A stretch of 64,000 bases of DNA, taken from assembly GCF_002999335.1 (NCBI RefSeq), contig NW_020312134.1:1-64000 (forward strand), read 5' to 3'. The position numbers were made by a program, and so were the translations under genes. Position 1 is the first letter of the stretch; every line of letters starts with the position of its first letter. Origin of the DNA: Cyclospora cayetanensis. Taxonomy: Eukaryota > Apicomplexa > Conoidasida > Eucoccidiorida > Eimeriidae. Positions 48,462-59,357 of the stretch are shown here, piece by piece. The notes beneath the pieces are model-generated. The model saw nothing but the letters and a program-made list of their open reading frames with translations, did not search any database and was not told where the DNA came from.

Positions 48462-49584
48462 TCCCCCTCCCCACATTCCCCCGAAAACGCAAACTGTTCT
48501 TTCTCCCTTTTCCCTTAGTCAAAACAGCTTTCTTTTCCGCTGGAAGAGAAGATTCCCTCCCTCTATGTAGGTGTATAGCTTTCTGAAGCCACCCCCGCGT
48601 CCCTTGCTGGGGTGTGCGCCCTCCACCTCTGAAACTTTTGCAGAGCTGCTGTTTCCTGTATGGAGCACCTGCAGCTCTCACGAAGCGTTCTCTAAAGATG
48701 CTGCTGTTCGCTGGTGTGGCCATGGGGCTGCTTTCTTGCTCGAATAGTTGGGTACTATGGGAACACCCTTCCTGGGGAGAGGCAGGCATAGAAAGACCTT
48801 TCGCAGCCGAATACAGGGTAGGCCATACAAAATCGATAGGGCAATCACTGTAAATATTGGCACAGGAAGAAGACTTCTAAGAAGCTCTCAGTGTCCTGCA
48901 ACATTTACCGGCCTCTGCCCACCTCCATCTCTCTGCTCTTATCATGTCCTTCCCTCGCTGCCCACCATTTGCCTTTTGGTCGGCTTCACGGTCTGCTCGA
49001 CTGTGACCTCGCGCCGGCTTCAAGCCTCGGCACCCTAAATAGCCTTCCTATTGATAAGCCAGCTCTGCAGACTGCACGTGACTGTTCGCTTGCATGCCCA
49101 GCCTCTACAACCCGTATAGACGCAGATGTAGGTGAGGGAACTGTACACCCTCCTTATAAGGTCGCTACACGCGAAATAACAGTCTCTCAAGAGGAACCGT
49201 GGGGACAAGAAGCAGAGGGTGACTCCCACGAGGTTGTCCGCCGTAACGCTAATACCTCCAGAAAAACGATCCCGCTAAGGTCCACGGGCCCTCACTGTGG
49301 GGGGAGAGTAGGGCACCAAAACACACCAGTTTGGCGACACAAAATGTGGCCCCCTGCTATAGCGCAAGCCGATGATAACGCAGCCCGCACACTTCAATAC
49401 CGAATAAGAGGCTCATGTGCTGCTGTCGGATTTTCGACCCCGTCTGACAACACAGAAGCCACTAAAGGGAGGAGAACCACAACTCTCTTCAAGGCGAGCA
49501 GCTACGGCTCGCGAGGGCGGAATTCAGACCGCGCGGAATAGTTCCGAAGCCCTCTCTCCTACCTTCCTGTCCTCATTTTGTGGA

Positions 49585-49710
49585 TTTGCGGTCATGAGGG
49601 GAGAGGAGCAACTATGATGCGCTTTGCCGCACCCTCTAACCACCCTCAGCATTAGCTCCGAGTTGCACATGGCAGCGTAGAAAGCACACGCACACTGCAT
49701 TCACTCCTAA
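49585..49710 (+). repeat. Dispersed repeat family B, copy 1
   Basis: Contains, in order, GGGGAGAGGAGCAACTA, GAGTTGCACATGGCA and GCACACGCACACTGCATT. The same order recurs at 49965-50090, about 54995-55105 and 55490-55610, and more weakly near 35265-35400. Copies differ at many positions. It is likely a decayed terminal repeat of a transposon. Confidence 0.6.
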
Positions 49711-49964
49711 CTATTTCGCTCAGGTTCCTATCTTCTGTTTGTTGCAGGGAATAGCTAGTTTAATACTGCTCATATTCTTTCCCAATACCTAGTTCAATGT
49801 ATCAAATGCAATGAACAGCCCTAAGGGCTGCTTGCCCCGCTGCGGTGACGCCCCAAGTCCCCGGCACGGATAGACTTAACCCAGAGACACTGTGGACATA
49901 ATAAGGTTATTTTGTGTTTCACAAGACCGCTCTCTTTCTCCGACATTTATTCTCAAGGGTTTCG

Positions 49965-50090
49965 AAGTCAGGGGAGAGGGGCAACTAGTGTGCACGTCAC
50001 TGCGCACTTGAAGCAGTCTGCGCACTCATTACCAGTTGCACGTTGCATCCAGCGCTTTTGCACATATTGCACCTTCGTGTATCGAGCTAA
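49965..50090 (+). repeat. Dispersed repeat family B, copy 2
   Basis: Shows the GTCAGGGGAGAGGGGCAACT, CCAGTTGCACGTTGCATCCAG and TTGCACC blocks in the same order as the copy 380 bases upstream. The pair of direct copies 380 bp apart could be a nested or tandem arrangement of one terminal repeat. Confidence 0.6.
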
Positions 50091-50282
50091 CGCAGCTATG
50101 CAACAATATACAGGAACAGGCAAACCAGTGAGTAAACTGTGTGCTAATTCTTTGTTGGAGATAGTGACTTTAGTAGGAAGTGCCTTAAAATACTGCTCAG
50201 CCGGTTGCTCCCTCACTGTCCTGGTGCTCTCATGTTGAGACTTCTCACGGACCCGGGCAGGGTAAGGCGTAAGAAACATATA

Positions 50283-50330
50283 ATGCGCTTATATTAAGTT
50301 TGCATTGAGTCTAAAATTATGGCTCGCCTT
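50283..50330 (+). repeat. Dispersed repeat family A, 3' fragment
   Basis: A short fragment matching the end of family A: TTAAGTTTGCATTGAGTCTA followed by a diverged GTGAAG/TGGCT tail. It directly follows a family B copy at 49965-50090, suggesting both belong to one larger repeat. Confidence 0.45.
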
Positions 50331-51020
50331 GCGGACACCACACATGGAGCGTTACAACGACGCTCTTTGGGATCTCTCCTGCTCAACAGTTCTAATTGTC
50401 CAGCTTCTATCCCTTGCATCGCTCCTGAAGCTTTTTGTATAAAGGCGGAATAGAACCCTATACACCTACCCTGTGGTATAGCTGCACCTGTGGATACAAG
50501 TACGAACACAGGGTTCTTCCAGGCCCTGTGGTAGCCGGGCGCGGGGCCCTATAAGCTCATGTTTCCCATACGGTTCGACTATTCCTTTGGGAAGCTACAG
50601 TTTAGTGGGGTGCCTCTAAATCTGGAGGATTTGGGTGATTCTGACAGCCTGCTTGAGTGTGCATGAGTCGTGCTGCAGCTGCCTTGTTCGCGGGTATGCA
50701 CACCTCAGGAGGACCAAATCTCCTCAAAGCTATAGGGGGCTAGAAATGGGGATAGCTATTTGGGTGCATGAATACACCCTGGGATATGGAGAACAAGAAG
50801 ACTTCCGCAGCCGCAGAGCCGCAGCAGCAGCCCCGAGGGCACAGAGCAGGGCTATGGGGAGCCGAGCGGCTCCCGTTGTATGTGCAGCTGGCCTGGCTTG
50901 AAGTTGTGTGTCGGCCGGTCCTTTTTTAGGATTTCATTCTCTTTCAAACACTGGGAACTGGAAAGGGGCCTTGCAATCCTCCGGCGTTTAGTAGCGTGAC
51001 TGCAGAAGCGGCGTGACACG

Positions 51021-54000
51021 ATGGGGGGCGGCGGCGGCGGCGCGCTCAATAAGCTGTTCCCAGGCTACAAGGACAAAATTTGGATGAAGGTTCCTGTCCA
51101 GGTAGATCTTTTTCTCAGGATTTGATTGAAGGGCCCCCTGATCTGCCCTGCCGGTGCCTTCCTGCAGCGGCAGGCGCTGGCTGCCGATGTAGAAGTGGTG
51201 GCTGGAGTGCCAGCAGCTGCGGAGCCACAACAGAGAGACCCCTCTTGTTTCTTCTTTCTTCTTTCCTGGGGGATATGTGCCGATACAGAAGGGGCCCAGG
51301 TTGTTGCTTTCTGCAAGCGCAACGCTCGTTGGCTGCTCGAGCCAGTTCTTACACTGTGCAAGGGCGGAGTCAAAAGCAGGGCTTAGCATGTGCACTTTTG
51401 AATATAACGTTTGGGTTGCAGGCTCTGAGGTGTCTTTACTCGCCGAGGCGAGTGCGTGCCGCTTGGATGCGGGGCCGTATCGGGACATTTGAGGATTCGT
51501 ATCGAGTCCATATGCGCTGTTGTTGCATAGTGTGTCCGTGCACGCCTGTATGTGCTCGTTTCTGCCGCAGTGGCGCGAACGTCTGGTGCGTCAATGGAAC
51601 AGTTCGTATGAGCGCCAAGTGTATGTCCAATGCGTGGTCTTGAACCAGCGCATGCAAAGTTACAACAAAGCGATCCTAGATCCCCTTCGGCCAGACGACA
51701 GGAATGGACTTCCCGCAGTAGATTATAAGCGGCAAAAGGCAAGGGGAACTCTTGTGGAGGGTGCTGATTTCTACATGCCCACTCAGAACGAGCAGAATCG
51801 CCTGGTGCGCCCGTTCGAGCCGTATACGGAGGAAGAGCAACAAGCCCGCAAAGGATATCGCTATCAGAGGTATTTCGGATCTATGACCCCTTCCGTGATG
51901 GCCACCGTGTAGAGCTGTGTACGCTGACACTGTTGTATGAGCCTCCGTGCGAAGAAGGATGCCGACATGAAGCCGGCTGCAGCCTTCGTCGATGACCAGA
52001 GCCCTTGGAATTCTGTAGCATCCAGGATTGCGCTGTGTTATCTGGTGCTTGTCCGTATTTATGGCCCTATGACCAGGCCTTAGAAGATTAGATCTTTTAT
52101 TTCTTGTCTCGCTTTTGAGTGCATGTTTGTGTGCAGCTTGGGCTTTTACATGGCCGTTGCCTTTGGCGCCTCGTTCGTGCACGACTGCTTCTATCAGCGT
52201 CGGCCGGTCTGCTGGTGTCTTGAGAAGGAACCACCGAGGCCCCCGCACTATCCTTTTTGGTTCAAGTCCATCTTCCATTCCCATGATATCCCCTCAGTCA
52301 GGCGCGGCTACGAAGTGTATCGCAAGGTAAGCAGTCTGCCGGCCAGACTGGACAGTGTGTGCTGTGATAGCTTGTTTCCATGGTTTTGATGTAAAATTGG
52401 CCGGAATGTGCTTGCCTTTGTGCATAAAACAACCAATACATTCAAATGTGGCAGAGCTACCTACACGGCTGCAACAAAGAGGAAAGACAGAGACTGCGTC
52501 GTGCTGCCTCGATGCATGTGGTGTATGTATTCTGTGGTGGAACATAAATTCTCATGAATAAACCTTTTCTCGTGTACGTCTCCCCGCGTTATGGCTGCGG
52601 CAGTTGGTATTGCTGGCCATCTGCTGACTTCCGAAGGCATGTGGTGTAGGAGGGTCACCCCGTCCTACCGAAACGGGCAGCTGAATTTATACCTGAACCG
52701 CACTGCGACTGGGAAGGGGAGCGGGGGAGAGGGGGCCGTGGATGCGGGCCACGATGTGTATTGCATCCCTTTTTAATATTTCTCTTTGTGCTTCGTTAGG
52801 TCTGTTCGACGTGCCACTCCATGGAGCAGCTGCACTTCCGCCACCTGGTGGGGGAAGTGCTGCCCGAGAAACGCGTGAAGCAGATTGCAGCGGAATACGA
52901 CGTAGAAGATGGGCCGAATGACAGCGGGGAGATGTATACTCGTCCGGGTGTCCTAGGTGATGCTTTTCCGAAGCCGTATCCCAATGAAGAAAGTAAGTTC
53001 GTTAGACTTGTGCCCCCTTATATCGGCGTTGCGTAACTCATGGTGCTGTAGGGGCCCTCCTCGCTGCATTTTGAATAAGCTGTTCCTTTATAAGTGTACG
53101 AAATGCAACTTCTTCCCGGCTCAAAGCAACCTGCTCGATGGAATGACTCATGGCCTTTGGGGTGGCTTGAAAGTAGGGGGGCTGATTCCGCGTCCTCGGG
53201 GCATGGTGTGGGTGGTGACGGCTTTTCTTACTGATATCTTTCCTCACCCAGTGCAAATGATGGGCCCTACTTCATCTGTGACGCATCATCCCTCTGAAAG
53301 CAGTTTCCCTTTTCTTCTTCGACATCGCTGGCCTATTGTGTGCATGAACGTCATATCTTGTGCCTGTTCCTGTTGCCATCGGCCCTATTTCGTTGGGTTG
53401 TCTCGGTGTGTGGGTGTCTATTTGTCTGTCTGCCTGCTGTGTGGAACTCCTTAGTTTTTCACTGTTCATGCATGTCGCTCTTGGTCAGAACGCTACCGTC
53501 TCGCTTCTGCATGTGTTTCTCTCCCGGTCTTTTCTGCAGCCGCTCGTTTCGCGAATAATGGAGCTTACCCTCCGGACCTGTCGCTGATCTCGGGAGCTCG
53601 CATGCACGGCCCTGACTACATTATGGCCTTGCTGAACGGCTACCATGAACCCCCCATGGGAGTTGAACTTAGGCCAGGGCTCTACTGGAACGTCTGGTTC
53701 CCGGGCAACGCCATTGCAATGGCCCCTCCCCTGCAGGACGAGATGATTGAATACGAAGATGGCACTCCATGCAACGTCTCTCAGATGGTAGGGTTGCATG
53801 CCTCTTTCTTCTAAAATATGCTTAGCGCACGCGGTCGCTTCCTTGCAGCAAGACGCAAGGGATTCTGTGCGATCGCCGTCTGTTTGCGCCTTCTCTTTGC
53901 GTGTGTGCCCCTCCATAGTCTACTTCAGTGTTCTCTGTAGCGGGTGATGTACTTCTAGGAAATAGAGTTACAGGGGACTTTACAAAAACGTGTCTGAACG

Positions 54001-54426
54001 TCATATGCGCACACAAGAGTGTCCCCAGCCCGATTGATTGCTCTTATTCGTGTTACGTATTATTCAAGAGCTTATATTTCCCGCGTCCGCCTTTATGTAT
54101 GCTCTGTTATCTGTTTGGCACAAGAGGTTTCCGCTTCTTTGCTCGTGCGTGGCCTGTGTTGGTCGGTTACTGCTTCGCCTGGTGACTACGTTTGTTTGTA
54201 TGTGTGTGTATGTGTATGCGTTTTACACGTTGCGTTTCAGTCTAAGGATGTGGTGAACTTCCTCACATGGGCAACAGAGCCGACATGTGATGAACGAAAG
54301 TTGTTTGGCCTCAAGGCAGTCAGCGCGGCGCTCCTTGGCTGTGCCCTCATGACCGTCTGGTGGCGCTTCTTCTGGGTGATTTACGCTACCAGGCGTATTG
54401 ATTTCGGCAAGCTTAAGTACCTCTAA
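51021..54426 (+). CDS. CYT1: Cytochrome c1, heme subunit of respiratory complex III (6 exons)
   Basis: Transfers electrons from the Rieske protein to cytochrome c in the mitochondrial inner membrane. Exons: 51021-51101, 51571-51869, 52137-52326, 52800-52992, 53540-53787, 54241-54426. All are GT-AG with exact phases, giving 398 residues. The heme-binding CSTCH (Cys192-His196) follows [61 protein letters not shown] and the axial-ligand Met315 in AIAMAPPL are all in place. A C-terminal transmembrane helix ([20 protein letters not shown]) anchors the protein, followed by the basic [12 protein letters not shown] tail. The first ~165 residues form an N-terminal extension ([19 protein letters not shown], then a charged region and a hydrophobic segment [15 protein letters not shown]). 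It lacks a classical cleavable presequence; such a long extension is, as far as I know, typical of apicomplexan cytochrome c1. Identification is very secure. Confidence 0.95.
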
Positions 54427-56843
54427 CTGCAGCAAAGACAGGCCGCAGGGTGGGATCTTCAAGCTCGCGTTTGGGGGTTATTCAAAGGGGCCTTCTCTCG
54501 TATGTTTGGGGCCTCCCCTCAGGACGATCTAACTGCTCCTGCTTTTAGGGGCCTGTAGGCAGAGGGGGCGGCTTTGTTCTTTTATTGAGGGGTTCGGTGC
54601 TTTTTCGGTGGCTGCTAAAGGGGCCGTGCAAATAATGGCCTTGCCCTCAGCGCTTATATCCACCTTCACACCTGCCATATACAAAGTACCCTGCCAGTCT
54701 GGCAGGCAGTAACCCAACACGTCCAACCCCTGGGGCGCTATGCGCTGCCCTGCGGCTCAGAGGCTGCCTGGGAAATCGGCGGCGGGGGGATTAGACCAGG
54801 CGTCTCCGTTTGAAGCTGACGAAAATGCAATCCCAAGTTTCATCTCCCGTTATGTCTTTTGCTGCGAACAGGGGTGCTTTGTATAATGCTCCAACACTGA
54901 TTACAGACCCTACGCAAACTTTTGAAAAATTTTCTATCCACCAAATAAGAGCTCCGTCTTCCCCTTCGTGCGCCCCTCTTGGCTTCGACATGGGGGGGAG
55001 GGGGGGAGTGCAGGGATAGCTAGAGTGCGCCTAGCTGAACCTACAAGCGTTCCGAGCATTCACAGTTGGATGCGCAGCATTCCAGCACAAACGCACTTAA
55101 CGCATCTTCTCGTACCGAGCGCACGCCACTAGTCAACATGTATGAACAGACAAATCAATTAGTCAATTCTCTATAGAGTTTTACTTGAATGATGCGTGTA
55201 CTTTTTAAAAATTTTGCTTACACCGCTGCACGTTGTGGCATCCTCTCTAGCACCGCAAGACAGTCTTTGCTCCAGGCGGGAAATTATGAAGAAATGAGCA
55301 CGCCACACTGCGCCTCAGGCCGATCTGCTCCTCCACGCTGCTGCAGCGCTCGTCCAATGGTCTGTAGGACGATATACCCAAGAGTTCCCTATGAAGATAC
55401 TTGACTCCAAACGCAAAAAACTTATTCACTATTTTCCTAGAGAACTCTTGCCGCCCCATGCCTGCGCACCTCAGACTCCCCGACACGAGGGGGAGAATGA
55501 CAGCTAGAGTACGTGTAGCTGCACCTTGTGCAAATTCTGAGCATTAATTGCTAGTTACACATCGCACCTAGCGCACACATATACCGCATTGCGTAATCAT
55601 GTATTGGGCATGCAGCACTATGTTCCGAATAGATGTAAGACGAAACACTTCAAGTAGTAAATTTCCTTACTACCACTTAACTAACTATTACTAGTATAGT
55701 AAAAAAAGTTGAAGTGTAGAGAATCCTGCTGCGGTCTCCATCAAATGACCGCCACCACGGAGCCACAGGAAAGCCAAGAGAAAGATATTTGGTGTCTCCG
55801 AAGAGGGGCTGGCTGCCGCCTCTCCTTGTGCTCACCCAACGAGGAACTGGCAGGACGGAACAGAGGACGGATGGGGTGTGTGCTGCTACACTTTTTGAGT
55901 ACCCCGGGCAAGAGCTTATTATCTATATGCAAAGTTGAGTGATGGCAAGCAGCATATATTCTCAGAGCACCGAGCCCACTATCTAACCCTATCCTGCAGG
56001 AAATACTAAGGAAGAACAACCAAACCAACCAGTCACACCCACTATATCTCAACTAGCAAATTTTCTGTAGTAGAAGGTGCCAGAGCGCAGCTTGGCATGC
56101 AACACCGTCGAAAGATACGTGATCTTCCGGGCGTGCCCTCTTCAGGGTCAGGGCTGGTTCAGCTTCTGCCTTTCAGTAGTAGTAAGCGGCTCCAGTAAAG
56201 GTGGGTTTAGATCACGAAGTTCACCAGGAAGAACAGTAGGCCAGGGGAAAGTACGGATACGCGGCGAAGGTGGCATTAAGGGGTTTTATTGACATGCTAT
56301 CAAATTTACACGCTATACAGTTGTAAAGAAGATCTGAAAATGAGAAAAATGGCGTATTAGTTGATGTCTTGACGCACAGTGAAGCAGCGCTTCCTCTGCG
56401 TGGCATGTCCCCCATGGGACAATGTCGCGGTAGCATTGCAGCAGAGGAGATCGGACAGAGCCCGTCTTCTGTCTGCCCTCCAGCGTAATCACTTCATGCT
56501 AGATCAATAAAATCTCGTCTAAGAAGAAGAAGCTCCTCTCTTGGTTGCAGGTCTATTTCTGAGCTCCTCATTAGGGAGTCACACCCTCCTGAATGTTCCG
56601 CCCCCTGTCGTTCAGTTGGGATCCAATTGGCGTTCGAGAAAAAGTAAATCCTGAGCATCCCAAATGTAGCATTAACTCGTCTTCATGATTGCTTCTTCCT
56701 CTCAGCTATTTCGCACCTTCCTTCCTCTACCTGTGGCGCCGCTTGGCGTAGCAGGTCGCACACCGGTGGAGGAAGTTCGCCGCTGAAACTTGCTCCTTTG
56801 CAAAGATACAGGGACGTGAATCACTGATCACGACATATGTAAC
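54427..56843. other. Gene-free stretch before the SulP transporter
   Basis: Contains the family B copies at 54995-55610 and AT-rich sequence near 55640-55710. Only short frames without domain signals were found. The last few hundred bases upstream of 56844 are pyrimidine-rich in part and should include the transporter promoter. Confidence 0.45.
54995..55610 (+). repeat. Dispersed repeat family B, copies 3 and 4
   Basis: Two diverged copies in direct orientation. At 54995-55105 the blocks are GGGGGAGTGCAGGGATAGCT, GCGCCTAGCTGAAC and GAGCATTCACAGTTGGATGC. At 55490-55610 they are GGGGGAGAATGACAGCTAGA, GTGTAGCTGCACC and GAGCATTAATTGCTAGTTAC followed by ACATCGCACCTAGCGCACAC. They are about 495 bp apart and flank AT-rich sequence without a gene. 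This pair spacing would suit two solo LTRs or a very short deleted element. Confidence 0.6.
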
Positions 56844-59357
56844 ATGTCAGACCCCCTGCCCCGTAGTGCCAATAGCCCCAGCAACTGTGTCACGAACCAC
56901 TACCCGCACCAAAGGACCAATGCGGCCTCCCCTCGGTCAGGGGGGCTCCCCCCTCCCTCACAGAGTCTTCAGGAGCAGGGCATGCCGAGGCCTACTGCTG
57001 AGCAGGAAGATCATGCCGCGCTGCAACAGGTAGTAGTCAAACGCGCAAGCTCCCCCAAAATTTCCAACCCCATGAAAAGCAGGTGCGCTGACGCTGAGGC
57101 CGCAGCGCACATGGAGCGAGACACAGGGGAATCGCTTCATGCACATTCACAGGAAGAAGCAAATCGCGTAGGGGAGGGCCGTAGTGCCCCGTTGGACGCT
57201 GCTCTCCCGCGGCCCATTGTCAGCTCTTCTTCTTGCACTAACGGCGTTAGCCATGCACACGGCCGGGGGTCGTTGGGCAAATCATCTGGTGGCATTTCTG
57301 GTAGCTTTCATGACCGCACTTTTCTTGTAGTGCAAGATAACGTTGCAGGGGCCCCTCAGGTGTCCTCTGCCGACCTGCCGACCGCAGCAGACGACACCAG
57401 CAGCAGCGGCCAGCCCCAAGGTAAATCAGGGGACTTTTCCCCCGTATTGTCTTCGCCATCAGGCTGCTCGAGCATGGCGGTCACAACCCTCGGCGACGCA
57501 GAGGCCTCTATTGCGGGGCTCTTGCACCCCCGTTGGGTGTGCCAGAGCAAGGAGGATGTGCGCAATCATTACATGGAGATGCAGCGAAAACCCCAGACTC
57601 GAGATGCACACTCTTTCAAGAGAACGCTTCACGACTATATGGTGTCGCTATACGCATGGGGCTGGTGTTGTGTGCCATTTCGTTGGGACTGGCCTTGGCT
57701 CGGCGAACTGCTGCCTGCTGTGGTCTCGGGATTTTTCATACCATTTTCTATGGTTCCTACTGCAATGACGTGTGCAGTTCTCTCGGGGCTTCCCCTCGCA
57801 TCTACTCTCAACAGTTGCTGGATCCTCTGCCTTACGGTTGCGCTCTTGGGGGGCGCTCCTGGAACTGTTTGCACCATTACGGAGGCGTTAACGACGGCTC
57901 TGGTGGCCACTGTCCGCGAGGAGTGCAACGGGGATGAGTGCGTTTATAAGGGTCGTGAATTCGTGTTCCCCGCGGGCATGCTGTGCGGAATACTGCAGAG
58001 CCTGTTTGGCGCTCTGGGATTTGGCCGGCTGGCCGCTCTGGTTCCGGTTGGCTCTAAAGTGGGCTACGTAAATGCCGTGGCGATCATCAACTTTCGTTCT
58101 CAGATGCACGCATTCAAGTACGATCCTCTAACGTCTACAGGTTATGAGTGGATTGTCGTGCTTGCGATGATCCTAGAGGTCTGGCTGATCATGCATCTCT
58201 GGGGTATGCTTGCTCCCTGGCCGCTGGGAAAATACGTGCCTGCATCCGCCGTGGCATTGGGCATGACTGTTTTCACCGAATTCGTTGCTGTAAGGGGTTT
58301 GCTGCATATGAAAACGCGGACTGTCGGCGACGTAGGGGCCCTTTCCCAGGGTAGCAATATGCCCGCGCCTTTTTTTCTGTCCCCTGCGTTTGCGCCGCCA
58401 ACGCGGGAGTTGCTCTCAGTAAAGGGCATCTTTACGCTCATTCAGGTGGCAACAACCCTTATGGTGCTGTCCTCAATATCTACCGTGATGGCGGTAGAAA
58501 AAATACAGGAGAAGAGTCGGTGGACCTTCAGGAGAGACCGTCAGATTGTTGCGCTGGGAACAGCCAACGCCATCTCATGCTTCCTTGGTTGCCTTCCGGG
58601 GGCAACTGCGATGATGTTGTCTCTGCTGGCTAACCGCATGGGTGCAGAGGGCAAGGAGGGGCCTATTTTATCCGCTGTCTTTTTGTGCATCTTCACGTCC
58701 GTGGCCTACCACGTTTTAGATGTGTTTCCCTTGGGAGGCCTTAGTGGCGCCATCATGTACACTGCAGCAAGTGCTGTCAGCTGGAAAATGTTTCCACCCC
58801 TCATTGCGAGTTTCCTCCCCCGCTCCTTCTGCAAGAAGTACCGCTGCCTGCAGCAGAGAACTTCAAAAACTGAAGCAGCAGTCGTCCTGGCCACCACGAT
58901 CTTAGGGGCAACTTTCGACTTAGGAACGGCCCTTCTCATTGGCATCTTTATATCCCTGTGCTCTTTCGCTTGGCGCACCCTGCAAGCGGCATCGGTCCAC
59001 GTGCAAACGGACGAGGCAACAGGAATCAGGTACTACTTCCTGAATGGGCCCCTCGTATATGCCACGGCAAGGCGCCTCTCAAGCCTCATGCAAGCGGAAA
59101 CATCGCCTAAGCGATCGGTTGTCGTGCTGCATGCAGCAACGGCCTCACCAGACCACTCCGTTTGCGTTGCCCTTGAGAGCATCTGCCAAAAGCACAGAGA
59201 TGCAGGCAAAGAGGTGGCATTTTATGGTTCAGATCTAAACGGGCCTCTCATCGCGTTGCAAGCAGGCAGGACCCTAGATGCAGACAGAGAAGCCATCTTT
59301 TCCCGCATGCAAGTTCCGTATCCTAAGAAAAAAGGGACAGCTCAACCTGAACAGTAA
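56844..59357 (+). CDS. SulP/SLC26-family anion transporter, intronless
   Basis: An 837-codon uninterrupted frame for a multi-span membrane anion transporter (sulfate, bicarbonate or related anions; substrate not readable). Residues 1 to about 255 form a Ser/Pro/Gly-rich cytosolic N-terminus. From about 260 to 730 there are many hydrophobic helices. They include LLPAVVSGFFIPFSMVPTAM, NSCWILCLTVALLGGAPGTV, an NFRSQMHAFKY loop, a helix-rich core with KIQEKSRWTFRRDRQIVALG and NAISCFLGCLPGATAMMLSL, and FPLGGLSGAIMYTAASAVSW. The last ~110 residues resemble a STAS domain (IRYYFLNGPLVYATARRLSS, then SVVVLHAATASPDHSVCVAL). The core match to the conserved 'GTANxxSxxxGxxPxxxxxxRS' region of SulP proteins is reasonable but the Arg-Ser is changed (LLANRMGAEG). 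The ATG at 56844 is the first in frame. Plasma-membrane or apicoplast location cannot be decided. Confidence 0.88.
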   Translation: MSDPLPRSANSPSNCVTNHYPHQRTNAASPRSGGLPPPSQSLQEQGMPRPTAEQEDHAALQQVVVKRASSPKISNPMKSRCADAEAAAHMERDTGESLHAHSQEEANRVGEGRSAPLDAALPRPIVSSSSCTNGVSHAHGRGSLGKSSGGISGSFHDRTFLVVQDNVAGAPQVSSADLPTAADDTSSSGQPQGKSGDFSPVLSSPSGCSSMAVTTLGDAEASIAGLLHPRWVCQSKEDVRNHYMEMQRKPQTRDAHSFKRTLHDYMVSLYAWGWCCVPFRWDWPWLGELLPAVVSGFFIPFSMVPTAMTCAVLSGLPLASTLNSCWILCLTVALLGGAPGTVCTITEALTTALVATVREECNGDECVYKGREFVFPAGMLCGILQSLFGALGFGRLAALVPVGSKVGYVNAVAIINFRSQMHAFKYDPLTSTGYEWIVVLAMILEVWLIMHLWGMLAPWPLGKYVPASAVALGMTVFTEFVAVRGLLHMKTRTVGDVGALSQGSNMPAPFFLSPAFAPPTRELLSVKGIFTLIQVATTLMVLSSISTVMAVEKIQEKSRWTFRRDRQIVALGTANAISCFLGCLPGATAMMLSLLANRMGAEGKEGPILSAVFLCIFTSVAYHVLDVFPLGGLSGAIMYTAASAVSWKMFPPLIASFLPRSFCKKYRCLQQRTSKTEAAVVLATTILGATFDLGTALLIGIFISLCSFAWRTLQAASVHVQTDEATGIRYYFLNGPLVYATARRLSSLMQAETSPKRSVVVLHAATASPDHSVCVALESICQKHRDAGKEVAFYGSDLNGPLIALQAGRTLDADREAIFSRMQVPYPKKKGTAQPEQ

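Larger units (their letters stand above)
48462..51020. other. Gene-poor stretch with repeat relics
   Basis: Holds family B copies at 49585-49710 and 49965-50090 and a family A fragment at 50283-50330. A 216-codon + strand frame (48891-49541) has no recognisable domain, no low-complexity runs and no splice-linked neighbour. It could be a transposon remnant or chance. The last 500 bases presumably include the cytochrome c1 promoter. Confidence 0.5.

Noticed and set aside
48891..49541. 216-codon + strand frame as a gene
   Set aside because: No recognisable domain, no splice-linked neighbours, and it lies in a zone of transposon relics. Kept only as a note in the gap description.
50500..50590. 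Possible tRNA (GGTTCGACT box-like word)
   Set aside because: No acceptor-stem pairing or A box at the right distance could be found.
51021..51912. A separate small gene upstream of cytochrome c1
   Set aside because: The frame can be read to a stop at 51912, but the donor at 51870 joins in phase to 52137, and the combined 398-residue protein fits cytochrome c1 with an N-terminal extension.
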